This document shows positions 45,492 to 54,116 of a stretch of 64,000 nt of DNA, one piece after another. The position numbers and the translations under genes were made by a program. The notes under the pieces are model-generated. The model saw nothing but the letters and a program-made list of their open reading frames with translations. It searched no databases and was not told the origin of the DNA. The DNA comes from Microbacterium sp. KUDC0406 (GTDB lineage Bacteria > Actinomycetota > Actinomycetes > Actinomycetales > Microbacteriaceae), in assembly GCF_021582875.1 (NCBI RefSeq), contig NZ_CP091138.1, positions 3,472,001 through 3,536,000 of the forward strand. The letters run 5' to 3'. Positions within the stretch are counted from its first letter, which is position 1. Every line of letters begins with the position of its first letter.

Positions 45492-46958
45492 TCAGGCCAG
45501 TGGCAGTGCATCGTCGTAGGCCGAACGTGAGATCGGCGGCACATCGCCGAACACCCGGGTGGTCCCCGGCTCGGTGCGCCACGCGGGCCAGCCGGGGTCG
45601 CCGTCGGTGATGAAGGCGACCGCGGCGGCGTGCATGTCTTCCGCGAGCCCCTGCGGCGGAGAGTCCCCGGCCAGCGCGGAGACCCGCTCGGCGCCCAGGC
45701 AGTCCCACCAGAACGGCACGTCGAGGCAGTGACTCGACCAGCCGGTCTTCGATGAGGTCCACGCGAACCGGTACGCCCAGGTGGCGGCATCCGCCCGTGA
45801 CTCGGCCACCCGCACCACCAGCGCACGGAACACGGTGTCGGTGACGAACCGGCCGAACGTCGCCGCGGTGCCCTTGCGGCGCTGCGGGCGGTTCGCCGCC
45901 AGCCAGGAGCGGCGCGCGGCCCGCGCCGGCCGCAAGAGCCTCAGCGCGACAGAAGCCGGCACGAACCGCAGGGCTCGCGGCGCGGCATCCATCGCCGGGG
46001 TGAACTCGTCGTCGGTCGCACCCAGCAGCAGCGGCTTGCCGGCGCCGACGCCGGCTGCGAGAGAGTCGACGGTCGGACGCTCGATGAGCTCACCGTCGAT
46101 CACCGGCCCCCAGGGCAACCCGTCGGACAGCACGGCCGTGGTCGCCTGGAGGCCGGTCTTGCCGAGCAGCGACGCCTCGTACTGCTTGCGGGTGAGCGCC
46201 CTCTCGGTCGTCGAGCGGAATCCGTCGAGCGTGGGCTCGACGCCGACCGTCTCGGCCAGCAGCGCGCTGCGCCGCTCGACCGTGTCGCGAGGCAGGTCGC
46301 CGAGCGCACCCGAGATCGAGATCGCGGAACGGAACAGGTGCTGCGCGGCGGACATGCCCAGCAGCGTGAGCACGGCGCCGCCGCCGGCGGACTGCCCGGC
46401 GATCGTGACTCTGGTCGGGTCGCCGCCGAAGGCCGCGATGTTGCGCTGCACCCATTCCAGCGCCGCCAGCCAGTCGCGCACGCCGCGGTTGTCAGGGGCG
46501 CCGTCGATCACGCCGAAGCCGTCGAAGCCGAGCCGGTACGACACGGTCACGGTCACCACGCCGTCGCGGGCGAAGGTGCCCCCGTCGTACCAGGGGCTCG
46601 CCGGGGAGCCCGAGGAGTAGCCGCCGCCGTGGATCCACACCAGTACGGGAGCCGACCCCGAGCCGGGTCCCTGAGCCTGTCGAAGGGCCGGCGAGAACAC
46701 GTTCACGTTCAGCGTGGAGGAGCCTTTGATCGACGGCTCGGGGATGAGCGCGTTCGGCTCCTCCCGACGCTGCGGCGTCGCGCCGTAGGCGGTCGCGTCG
46801 CGCACCTCGGTCCACGGCTCGACCGGTTGAGGGGGCAGGAACCGACGTGCGCCGGTGGGCGGCGCGGCGAACGGGATGCCGAGGAAGGCGGCGTCCCTCT
46901 CGCGGCGGATGCCGCGCACGGGCCCGGATTCAGTGTGGACGATCGGTGCTTCGCTCAT
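45492..46958 (-). CDS. type B carboxylesterase
   Basis: A 488-residue cytoplasmic esterase: LGIPFAAPPTGARRF, oxyanion hole IHGGGYSSG, nucleophile GQSAGGGAVLTLL, acid residue in GATDDEFTPA and histidine in HCLDVPFWWD. The family removes acetyl or other acyl groups or hydrolyses carbamates. A 24-bp repeat copy is read here in a different frame as LRQAQGP before APVLVWIHGG. CATACT lies seven bases before the ATG. Convergent with sulfatase 4. Confidence 0.88.
   Translation of the reverse strand: MSEAPIVHTESGPVRGIRRERDAAFLGIPFAAPPTGARRFLPPQPVEPWTEVRDATAYGATPQRREEPNALIPEPSIKGSSTLNVNVFSPALRQAQGPGSGSAPVLVWIHGGGYSSGSPASPWYDGGTFARDGVVTVTVSYRLGFDGFGVIDGAPDNRGVRDWLAALEWVQRNIAAFGGDPTRVTIAGQSAGGGAVLTLLGMSAAQHLFRSAISISGALGDLPRDTVERRSALLAETVGVEPTLDGFRSTTERALTRKQYEASLLGKTGLQATTAVLSDGLPWGPVIDGELIERPTVDSLAAGVGAGKPLLLGATDDEFTPAMDAAPRALRFVPASVALRLLRPARAARRSWLAANRPQRRKGTAATFGRFVTDTVFRALVVRVAESRADAATWAYRFAWTSSKTGWSSHCLDVPFWWDCLGAERVSALAGDSPPQGLAEDMHAAAVAFITDGDPGWPAWRTEPGTTRVFGDVPPISRSAYDDALPLA
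46664..46687 (-). repeat. 24-bp PSTGSGTQ element, copy 6
   Basis: Reverse complement of CCTTCGACAGGCTCAGGGAC, again in the sense orientation of the host gene, but read one frame over as LRQAQGP in the esterase. Confidence 0.83.
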
Positions 46959-47051
46959 CGCCTCCAGTATGGTCCTCACCGGTATGACACGAAGTGTCGC
47001 GGCATCCGAGACGCTGTGCCAGACTGTTCCGGACGAAACGCGAGGACTCAC

Positions 47052-48188
47052 GTGACCAGACCTCTCGCCGGGCCCCAGACCCTGCTGCGGACGATGAACG
47101 CACGAGCGATCCTGGAGGCTCTCGCCCGACGGGGCGCGCTCACCAGGGGCGAGCTGATGAAGGAGACCGGGCTGTCCCGCACCGCCGTCACACAGGTGCT
47201 GCGAATGCTGGAGTCGCGCGACGCCGTGGCATCCGCCGGGGTGGACCGGGCGACCAGGGGACCGGTCGCGACGCGTGTCGGGCTGAATCCTCGGCTGGGA
47301 CTCGCCGCCGCGATCCACGTCGACCATCACGATATCCACGTCGTGCTCCTCGACGCGACCGGGGCGATCAGGGCCGAGGAGCACGGACCGCTGCCTCTGG
47401 TCGACGGACGAGCCGAGGCGATCGCAGGGCTGATCGAGCGCTGCCGTTCCTCGGCGGGCGCGCCGGTGCTGGTCGCCACCGTCGCGGTGCCGGGGATCGT
47501 GCGCGGCGACGGCGAGATCCGTGATGACCAGGGGCCCGACGGCGGAGCGTTCCGTACCGCGCTCGCCGAGCGGCTCGGCTGCCCGGTGCGCATCGAGAAC
47601 GACGTGAACCTGGCCGCGCTCGCCGAACTGTCCGGTCCGATCGGCACCGAGCGGCAGGCGTTCGCGCTGCTGCTGCTCGACGACGGGCTCGGTGCCGCAT
47701 ACATCGTCGACGGCGCGCTGCACCGGGGAGTGACCGGCATGGCCGGCGAGGTGAACTACCTGCCGCAGCCGCCGCTGCCGATCGGGGCGCCGGTGCTCGG
47801 GCACACGGTCACCGCCGATCTCGCGCTGGTGGCCGGTCGCGACCCCGCACTGCCGCTGCCCGTGCACCTCGATGCCGCCGCCGCAGGCGACGTGAGCGCG
47901 CGCGTGATGGCCGCCGAGGCCGCCCGGCGGCTGGTGCTCATCGCCGGGTCGATCACGCTCGTGCTCGACCCGGGACTGATCGTGCTCGCCGGCGACGCCG
48001 CGCACCCGGTGCTGTTCGAGGCGGTCGCCGCAGCCGCAGAGGAGTTCGCCGACCAGCTGCCGCTGTCGTTCGCGCGGTCCGCCTTCGGTGCCGAGGCGCC
48101 GCTCGTGGGCGCCGTGCACGAGGCGGCGGATGCGCTGCGCGCCACCCTGTTCACCCGCATCCTCACACCCGAATCCAGCAGAACGTAG
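47052..48188 (+). CDS. ROK-family transcriptional regulator
   Basis: A 378-residue ROK repressor: N-terminal winged helix ILEALARRGALTRGELMKET and GLSRTAVTQVLRML, then the sugar-sensing actin-like domain (VAVPGIVRGDGEIRDDQGPD, VRIENDVNLAALAEL, HRGVTGMAGEVNYL). The zinc CxCG motif of ROK kinases is absent, so it is a regulator rather than a kinase. GTG start with GAGGA upstream. It is eight bases before the deacetylase gene and probably controls that operon in response to an amino sugar. Confidence 0.9.
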   Translation: MTRPLAGPQTLLRTMNARAILEALARRGALTRGELMKETGLSRTAVTQVLRMLESRDAVASAGVDRATRGPVATRVGLNPRLGLAAAIHVDHHDIHVVLLDATGAIRAEEHGPLPLVDGRAEAIAGLIERCRSSAGAPVLVATVAVPGIVRGDGEIRDDQGPDGGAFRTALAERLGCPVRIENDVNLAALAELSGPIGTERQAFALLLLDDGLGAAYIVDGALHRGVTGMAGEVNYLPQPPLPIGAPVLGHTVTADLALVAGRDPALPLPVHLDAAAAGDVSARVMAAEAARRLVLIAGSITLVLDPGLIVLAGDAAHPVLFEAVAAAAEEFADQLPLSFARSAFGAEAPLVGAVHEAADALRATLFTRILTPESSRT

Positions 48189-48196
48189 AGAACACC

Positions 48197-49112
48197 GTGC
48201 CCGTACCCCTCACCGATCGCCTCGGCCTGCCGCCCGGCACCCGCGCGATCATCCTCAACGCCGACGACTTCGGCATGTGCCGTGCTGCGAACCGGGCCAT
48301 CACCGGCCTGCTCTCGGACGGCCACCTCGACTCGGCCACCCTCATGATGCCGTGCGCCTGGGCTCCGGCCGCCGCCGCGTTCGCAGCATCCCGCACCGAC
48401 CTCGATGTGGGCGTGCACCTGGTGCTCACCAGCGAGTGGAGCGGATACCGGTGGCGGCCGCTGACCGGCATCCGCTCTTCACTCACCGACGCCGACGGGT
48501 ACTTCCCGCGCACCTGCCTCGAGGTCGAGCAGAACGCGACGGAGGAGGAGGTCGCGGCGGAGCTCGCCGCACAGCTCGAGGCGGCGCTCGCCGCCGGCAT
48601 CGACGTCACCCACCTGGACAACCACATGGGCTCGGTGTACGGGCTCGAGACCGGGCGGGACTTCCTCGCCCAGGTGCTGCCGCTCGCCGCGCGGCACGGG
48701 CTGCCCTTCCGGCTGCCGCGCCACGGCACCGAGACGGAGCCGGATGCCGCGATGCAGGCGCTGCTCGCGCAGGCGGCGGCCGTCGCGGATGCCGCGGGCG
48801 TGGTCATCCCGGATCGCAGCTGGACGCACCCGTTCCCGCTCGCCGGCGAGGGCACCGACGGAAGAGGAGACCTATGAGCAGGTGGTCTCCGGTTTTCTGG
48901 ATCTGCTGCGCGCGGTCCCCGCCGGGGTGACCGAGATCTTCCTGCATCCGATGGTCTGTGACGACGAGCTGCGGGCCACGGTGGACTTCGGGGCGACCAA
49001 GCGCGGTCACGAGCTGCGGCTGCTCACCGACCCTCTCGTCGCGCAGACGATCGCGGATGAGGGCCTGGTGCGTCTCGGATGGCGCGATCTGCGGGATGTG
49101 CAGCGGGCATGA
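48197..49112 (+). CDS. YdjC/ChbG-family carbohydrate deacetylase, apparent frameshift
   Basis: About 304 residues when joined. Metal motif ILNADDFGMCRAANRAI, VGVHLVLTSEWSGYRWRPLT, VTHLDNHMGSVYG (HxxxH zinc ligands), and after the frame change EIFLHPMVCDDELRA. The family removes N-acetyl groups from chitin-type or other oligosaccharides. The frame breaks near 48852; deleting one G from a G3 run joins LAGE to APTEEETYEQVVSGF. Its stop overlaps the start of the sugar carrier (ATGA). Confidence 0.87.
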
Positions 49113-50452
49113 GCCTCATCGCCGGCATCCGGAACCGCCGTCTCGACGGCGCGCCGACACGGGCGCAGAGCATCGCCTTCGGGGCATCCGGCTTCCCCAT
49201 CCAGCTGATGACGCAGACGTTCTCGGCGTTCGTCGTGTACTTCTACGTCGCGCACCTCGGCGTGCCGGCCGGCTGGGTGGCGGGGGCGATGATCGCGCAC
49301 GGCATCCTGAACGCCGTGCTGAATCCGGTGGTCGGTGCGCTGTCGGACCGGCTGCGCACGCCGTGGGGGCGCCGGGTGCCGTGGATCGGGCTGGGCATCG
49401 TGCCGCTCGTGGTCGCGTTCGCGCTGATCTGGATGCCGCCGGCGCTGTCCGCCGGCGGCCTGATCGCGTGGTTCGTCGTGATCGTGGCCGTGTACGACGT
49501 GGCCTTCGTCGTCGTGGTGCTGAACATCTCCGCACTGTTCCCCGAGATCTTCCGCACGACCGGGGAGCGGGCCGCCGGCAACGTGCCGCGGCAGATCTTC
49601 GGCATCCTCGGGATGGTGCTGGGCACCGCGATCGCGCCGCTGATCTACGGGTCGCTGGGCTGGCCGGCGATGGCTCTCCTCCTGGGTGCCGTGTGCCTGG
49701 GTGTGCTCACCTGGTCGCTCGGGGGCGGGATGATCGAGCGGGTCTCGGGGGTCTCCCCATCGGATGCGGCGATGCCGTGGCGCGCGCAGCTGAAGCACAC
49801 GTTCACGAACCGGGCGTTCGTGCCGTACGTGATCGGGTCGCTGATGGTGCAGACCTCCGTGGCGATCATCATCGCGGCGATCCCGTTCTACGTGCGGTAC
49901 TCGCTGCACGCGGCGGAGGGGGACGCCAGCATCCTGCTCGGGGCGATCTTCGTGGCCGCGATCCCGTCGATCGTGGGGTGGAGCGCCTTCGTGCGGCGCA
50001 CCTCGCCGCGCACCGCGGTGCTGACGGGCGTGGCGATCTTCGGGGTCGCGGTGCTCTGCTTCCTGTGGCCCGCATCCGTGCTCGGCGCCGCCCTGGTCGG
50101 GCTCGGTGTCGGTGTCGGCGTCGGCGGCCTGCTGCAGCTGCTCGAGATCATGCTCGGACAGATCATCGACGACGACGCGGCGCGCACCGGGCATCAGCGC
50201 GAGGGCGTGTACTTCGGCGTGAACGGCTTCATCGTGCGCGGGGCGGTGGTGCTGCAGGCCGTGGTCGCCGCCTGGGTGCTGACGGCGTCGGGCTTCGACG
50301 CCTCGCTCGGAGATGCGCAGCCGTCGTCGGTCGACGCGGGTGTGCGGGTGATGCTCGCGGTCGTGCCGCTGGGCTTCACGGCCCTGGCCTGGCTGTGCTT
50401 CTGGCTCTACCCGATCCGCACCGCGGACGTCGTGCGGCCAGTCGCCTCCTGA
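49109..50452 (+). CDS. GPH-type MFS sugar carrier
   Basis: A 447-residue, 12-helix carrier of the glycoside-pentoside-hexuronide family: FGASGFPIQLMTQTFSAFVV, NPVVGALSDRLRTPWGRRVP (motif A analogue) and EGVYFGVNGFIVRGAVVLQA near the C-terminus. Coupled to the deacetylase by an ATGA overlap, so it probably imports the deacetylase substrate, a small N-acetylated sugar. Confidence 0.88.
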   Translation: MSLIAGIRNRRLDGAPTRAQSIAFGASGFPIQLMTQTFSAFVVYFYVAHLGVPAGWVAGAMIAHGILNAVLNPVVGALSDRLRTPWGRRVPWIGLGIVPLVVAFALIWMPPALSAGGLIAWFVVIVAVYDVAFVVVVLNISALFPEIFRTTGERAAGNVPRQIFGILGMVLGTAIAPLIYGSLGWPAMALLLGAVCLGVLTWSLGGGMIERVSGVSPSDAAMPWRAQLKHTFTNRAFVPYVIGSLMVQTSVAIIIAAIPFYVRYSLHAAEGDASILLGAIFVAAIPSIVGWSAFVRRTSPRTAVLTGVAIFGVAVLCFLWPASVLGAALVGLGVGVGVGGLLQLLEIMLGQIIDDDAARTGHQREGVYFGVNGFIVRGAVVLQAVVAAWVLTASGFDASLGDAQPSSVDAGVRVMLAVVPLGFTALAWLCFWLYPIRTADVVRPVAS

Positions 50453-50777
50453 CTCTTCGTCGGGCTTGTCCGGATCCGCATGCCTCTCCAGTTCCGGTCT
50501 CACTGGTTGTGGGTGTCAGGGCGGGGCGAACCCGCATCCGTTGACATCGGAGTCAGCGATGCAGCCTGCGTGCTGCCAGTGCAGGGCGTTGTGTCATGCG
50601 CTCCACACTGGTGCGCACTGGCCTGGTTCGAAGCCGTTCTCCACAGCCTCTTTCGTGGCTCCGGTCTCGACCGATGCGGGTAATACCCGGGGAGCACCCG
50701 CAACGAGTGAGACCGGAGCAGAAGAAGGTCCGACTTCTGTGGAGGACGAGTCGCCAGAGGGGATACGAGGCAGACAC
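50453..50777. repeat. intergenic region with CCGGTCTCAC hairpins, copies 2 and 3
   Basis: No gene is seen in these 325 bases. Copy 2 starts CCGGTCTCACTGGTTGTGGG at 50494 with a degenerate partner. Copy 3 is a hairpin, arms 50658-50681 and 50696-50719, pairing at 20 of 24 positions. They lie between the convergent sugar carrier and acetyltransferase genes and may terminate both. Confidence 0.6.
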
Positions 50778-51299
50778 TCAACCGAACTGCTTGAGGCGGC
50801 GGCGCTCGAAGAGGCGCAGGTGCGGGCGCTCCTCGACCTTCGTCGCGCCGTCGGCGATCCAGCCGTGCCGCTCGTAGAACGTCGCGGCGCGCTCGTTGCC
50901 GTCCAGCACCCAGAGGTACGCGACCGGATGCCCGGCATCCTGCAGCGACTGCTCGACGGTGCTCATCAGTGCGTGTCCGACGCCGGCCCCGAAGGCATCC
51001 GGATGCGCGTAGATGCCCCACAGCTCGCCGGCATCCGCGATCTCGTCCTCGCGCGGATCGCCGAACGACGCCCAGCCCAGGATGCGGTCCTCGTCCTCTG
51101 CGACTATCGTGCGGGACGCCGGGCCGTCGCTTCGCCGGTGCGGCTCCAGCAGGCGTCGCCAGCCCTTCGCACGCTCGGTGATCGACAGATCGTCGAGCAC
51201 CGGCTGCGGCAGCAGCCCGCGGTACGCCGCCTGCCAGGACCGGACGTGCACCACGGCGATGCCGTGCGCGTCGTCGGGTGTGGCGGGGCGGATCAGCAT
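50778..51299 (-). CDS. GNAT-family N-acetyltransferase
   Basis: A 173-residue acetyltransferase: MLIRPATPDDAHGIAVVHVR, SWQAAYRGLLPQPVLDDLSI, the acetyl-CoA loop GELWGIYAHPDAFGAGVGHA (RGxGxA-like, with GAGVGHA) and LDGNERAATFYERHGW. Substrate unknown. TAGGAT lies six bases before the ATG, with no Shine-Dalgarno. It is flanked on both sides by hairpin repeats. Confidence 0.88.
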   Translation of the reverse strand: MLIRPATPDDAHGIAVVHVRSWQAAYRGLLPQPVLDDLSITERAKGWRRLLEPHRRSDGPASRTIVAEDEDRILGWASFGDPREDEIADAGELWGIYAHPDAFGAGVGHALMSTVEQSLQDAGHPVAYLWVLDGNERAATFYERHGWIADGATKVEERPHLRLFERRRLKQFG

Positions 51300-51353
51300 C
51301 CCGTCATCCTATGGCCGTCGCCCGGGGCCGCCGAGGCGGGAAGGCGCCGCGAG

Positions 51354-51520
51354 GCTCCAGTCGCAACGGGTGAGGGTCAGTCACCGGATGCACCCGCGGG
51401 GAGCGAGACCGGAGCAGGGAGATGTCCGCTCGACTGGGCGCCGGTCCGTCTCCCCGCCGCTCCGGTCGCAACGGATGCGGGTTATCTGGAGGGAACACCC
51501 GCAAGGAGTGAGACCGGAAC
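51354..51520. repeat. CCGGTCTCAC hairpins, copies 4 and 5
   Basis: Copy 4 (about 51354-51415) and copy 5 (arms 51459-51482 and 51497-51520, GCTCCGGTCGCAACGGATGC / GAGTGAGACCGGAAC) fill the gap between the GNAT and galK genes. Copy 5 follows the galK stop and probably terminates it. Confidence 0.6.
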
Positions 51521-51547
51521 GGAGGAGCGCCCGGGCGCGCGGGCGGA

Positions 51548-52726
51548 TCAGGCGTCGCGGCGCGGGCCTGCGGACGGGGCGACCGTGAAGATGTGCGGAG
51601 CCGCAAAGCCGGCATCCGAGAACGCCCCCTCCACGGCATCCGTCACCGTGGCGACGTCCGCGTGCGCGACCAGCGCGATCGCTGCGCCGCCGAAACCGCC
51701 ACCGGTCATCCGCGCGCCGATCGCCCCGGCGCGCAGCGCGGCGTCGACGGCGGTGTCGAGCTCGGCGACCGAGATCTCGAAGTCGTCGCGCATCGAGGCG
51801 TGCGAGGCGGTGAGCAGGTCGCCGATCGCCTGCGGACCGTCCGTCCGCAGCGCGGCGACCGTGTCGAGCACGCGCTGATTCTCGGTGACGATGTGCCGCA
51901 CCCGGCGGAAGGTGGTCTCGTCCATCAGCGCGGCCGCCCGCGGCAGGTCCTCGACAGACACATCGCGAAGCGCCGGCGCACCCAGCCGCGCCGCGCCGCG
52001 CTCGCAGGCGTCCCTCCGATCGCGGTACCCGCCGGTGGAGTGCGCATGCTTCACACGGGTGTCGATCACGAGCAGTTCGAGTCCGGCATCCGAGAATCCG
52101 GTCGGAACGGACTGCGTCTCGAGCGAGCGGCAGTCCAGGAAGGTCGCGGCGTCGGCGACGCCGAGCATCGACGCCATCTGGTCCATGATGCCCGTGGGAG
52201 CACCGACCGCCTCATTCTCGGCGCGACGTCCGGCGCGCGCGAGGGTGACGGGGCCGAGGTCCAGGTTCCAGAGATCGTTCAGAGCGGATGCCACGGCGCC
52301 CTCGATCGCGGCGGAGGACGACAGCCCGGCGCCGACCGGCACGTCGGAGGCGATCGCAAGATCGACGCCCCGGATGCCGGGAGCCGACGCATCCAGTTCG
52401 CGCAGCGCCCAGGCGACCCCGAGCGCGTACGCCGACCACTCGGGCACCCGCAGGTCGCCGTCGGAGGGGAACAGCGAGGACAGATCGTCCAGCGCGACCT
52501 CGACCGCCTCGTCGGCGAACGTCGACGCGACCCGGATGCGGTCGTCGTCGCGCCGTCGCGCCGCGGCGTAGGTGCGATGCGGGATGGCGAAGGGCAGCAC
52601 GAAGCCCTCGTTGTAGTCAGTGTGCTCGCCGATGAGGTTCACCCGGCCCGGCGCCGACCAGATGCCGTCGGGCGCGGTGCCGGTCAGTTCGCCGAGCAGG
52701 TCGCGGGCGGCGGACAGTGCGGTCAT
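51548..52726 (-). CDS. galK: galactokinase
   Basis: A 392-residue GHMP kinase phosphorylating galactose at C1. Signature GRVNLIGEHTDYNEGFVLPF, ATP loop DVPVGAGLSSSAAIEGAVAS, PTGIMDQMASMLG, and C-terminal RMTGGGFGGAAIALV. GAAGGAG lies before the ATG, which sets the start. It follows galT by about 95 bases on the same strand and completes the Leloir entry; galactose or galactosamine-derived sugars from the glycan could feed it. Confidence 0.95.
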   Translation of the reverse strand: MTALSAARDLLGELTGTAPDGIWSAPGRVNLIGEHTDYNEGFVLPFAIPHRTYAAARRRDDDRIRVASTFADEAVEVALDDLSSLFPSDGDLRVPEWSAYALGVAWALRELDASAPGIRGVDLAIASDVPVGAGLSSSAAIEGAVASALNDLWNLDLGPVTLARAGRRAENEAVGAPTGIMDQMASMLGVADAATFLDCRSLETQSVPTGFSDAGLELLVIDTRVKHAHSTGGYRDRRDACERGAARLGAPALRDVSVEDLPRAAALMDETTFRRVRHIVTENQRVLDTVAALRTDGPQAIGDLLTASHASMRDDFEISVAELDTAVDAALRAGAIGARMTGGGFGGAAIALVAHADVATVTDAVEGAFSDAGFAAPHIFTVAPSAGPRRDA

Positions 52727-52820
52727 GTTCTTCTCCTTCGCTCCGAGATCTGCAGAGTTTCCGAGCCGGATGCCGGAGAGCATCCGGGTCTCTGCAGACC
52801 TCCGAGATCTTGCGCCGGGG

Positions 52821-53966
52821 TCAGGGGGCGGGAACAGACGAGATCGCGTCGCGCAGGCGGGCGGCGGCGTCCTCGGGCAGGATCTCGGCGCTCCAGGCGT
52901 TCATGCCGGCCTCGGTTCCGGCAAGGAACTTCAGCTTGTCCACGCCGCGGCGCGGACTGATCAGTTCGAGGTGCAGCCGGGCGGTGTCGCGGCCGACGTG
53001 CACGGGCGCCTGATGCCAGCCGGCGATGTACGCGGTCGGTGAGTCGTAGAGAGCGTCGACGCCGCCGAGCAGCCGCAGGTACAGCGGCGCGAGCTCGTCG
53101 CGCTCGGCGACTGTCAGCTCGGCGAAGTCGGCGGCGTGCCGGTGCGGCACGAGGTGCACCTCGAGCGGCCAGCGTGCGGCGAACGGCACGAACGCGGTCC
53201 AGTGCTGGCCCTGCAGCACGACACGGGAGGACGCCTGCTCGAACTCGAGGATGCGGTCGAACAGGCCGGGAGTCCCATGCGCGAGCAGCTGCTGCGTGCG
53301 CGGGGTGACGTACGGGTAGGAGTAGATCTGCCCGTGCGGGTGCGGCAGCGAGACGCCGATCGCCTCGCCGCGGTTCTCGAACGGGAACACCTGCTCGATG
53401 CCGGGCAGCGCCGAGAGCGCTGAGGTGCGGTCGGCCCACGCCTCGATCACGGTGCGGGCGCGGGTGGGCGAGAGCGTGCCGAACGACCCGGCGTGCTCGG
53501 GGCTGAAGCAGACCACCTCGCAGCGACCCACGCTGGTGCGGCTGCGGCCGATTCCCACCCGCGCCATGTCGTCGAGGCCCTGCGGGGGGTCGATCGCGGC
53601 GGGGGCGGTGCCGACGGCGGATGCCAGGGCCGGACCGAACGCGGGGGAGCGGTTCTCGAACACGGCGACGTCGTACAGCGACGGCACCTCGGACGGATTC
53701 GCCGGAGTCTGCGGGGCGAGCGGATCGGCGTCGGCGCCCGGCATGAGCACCCTGTTCTGACGCTTCGTGGCGAAGGTGATCCAATCGCCGGTGAGCACGT
53801 CCTGCCGCATGATCGCGGTCTCGGGCCGCGGGTCGAGGTCGCGGGCGTCGATGCTGCGCTCGACGGGCAGGGTCGTGTCCGAGTCGTCGTAGTAGATCAG
53901 CTCGCGGCCGTCTGCGAGGCGTGTGTCGCGGGCGATGACGCCGGCGCCGAGAGTGCGGATGTTCAC
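52821..53966 (-). CDS. galT: galactose-1-phosphate uridylyltransferase
   Basis: A 381-residue HIT-superfamily transferase exchanging UMP between UDP-glucose and galactose-1-phosphate. Active-site SLPHPHGQIYSYPY with the nucleophilic His of HPHGQ, and VGRCEVVCFSPEH, WPLEVHLVPHRH and HLELISPRRG. The GTG start is preceded six bases upstream by TACCGT and, 17 bases further, by TTGACG, a near-ideal promoter giving a leaderless message. Divergent from the LacI-type regulator. Confidence 0.95.
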   Translation of the reverse strand: MNIRTLGAGVIARDTRLADGRELIYYDDSDTTLPVERSIDARDLDPRPETAIMRQDVLTGDWITFATKRQNRVLMPGADADPLAPQTPANPSEVPSLYDVAVFENRSPAFGPALASAVGTAPAAIDPPQGLDDMARVGIGRSRTSVGRCEVVCFSPEHAGSFGTLSPTRARTVIEAWADRTSALSALPGIEQVFPFENRGEAIGVSLPHPHGQIYSYPYVTPRTQQLLAHGTPGLFDRILEFEQASSRVVLQGQHWTAFVPFAARWPLEVHLVPHRHAADFAELTVAERDELAPLYLRLLGGVDALYDSPTAYIAGWHQAPVHVGRDTARLHLELISPRRGVDKLKFLAGTEAGMNAWSAEILPEDAAARLRDAISSVPAP

Positions 53967-54001
53967 GTCAACACGGTACCCGCCCTCCGTGGTAACGTCA
54001 A
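53967..54001 (-). promoter_or_regulatory. galT promoter, leaderless
   Basis: On the minus strand: -35 TTGACG, 17-bp spacer, -10 TACCGT, then six bases to the GTG. ACGTCAACA occurs twice (starting at 53964 and 53995), 31 bases apart, a possible pair of LacI-family half-operators. Confidence 0.65.
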
Positions 54002-54116
54002 CATCGGAACACCTGCACGAGTCGGGAACGCGTGCACGACGGAATCCCGGTCTCGGCTGTGCACCTGTTCCGCGGTCGTGCAGCTGTCCCGAGAATCAGG
54101 GCGAAGGAGGACCCGG

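Noticed and set aside
50480..50683. Small ORF with RSH-type residues between the sugar carrier and the acetyltransferase
   Set aside because: Its residues come from the CCGGTCTCAC hairpin repeats, and the same words appear in shadow frames at other copies; there is no ribosome-binding site.
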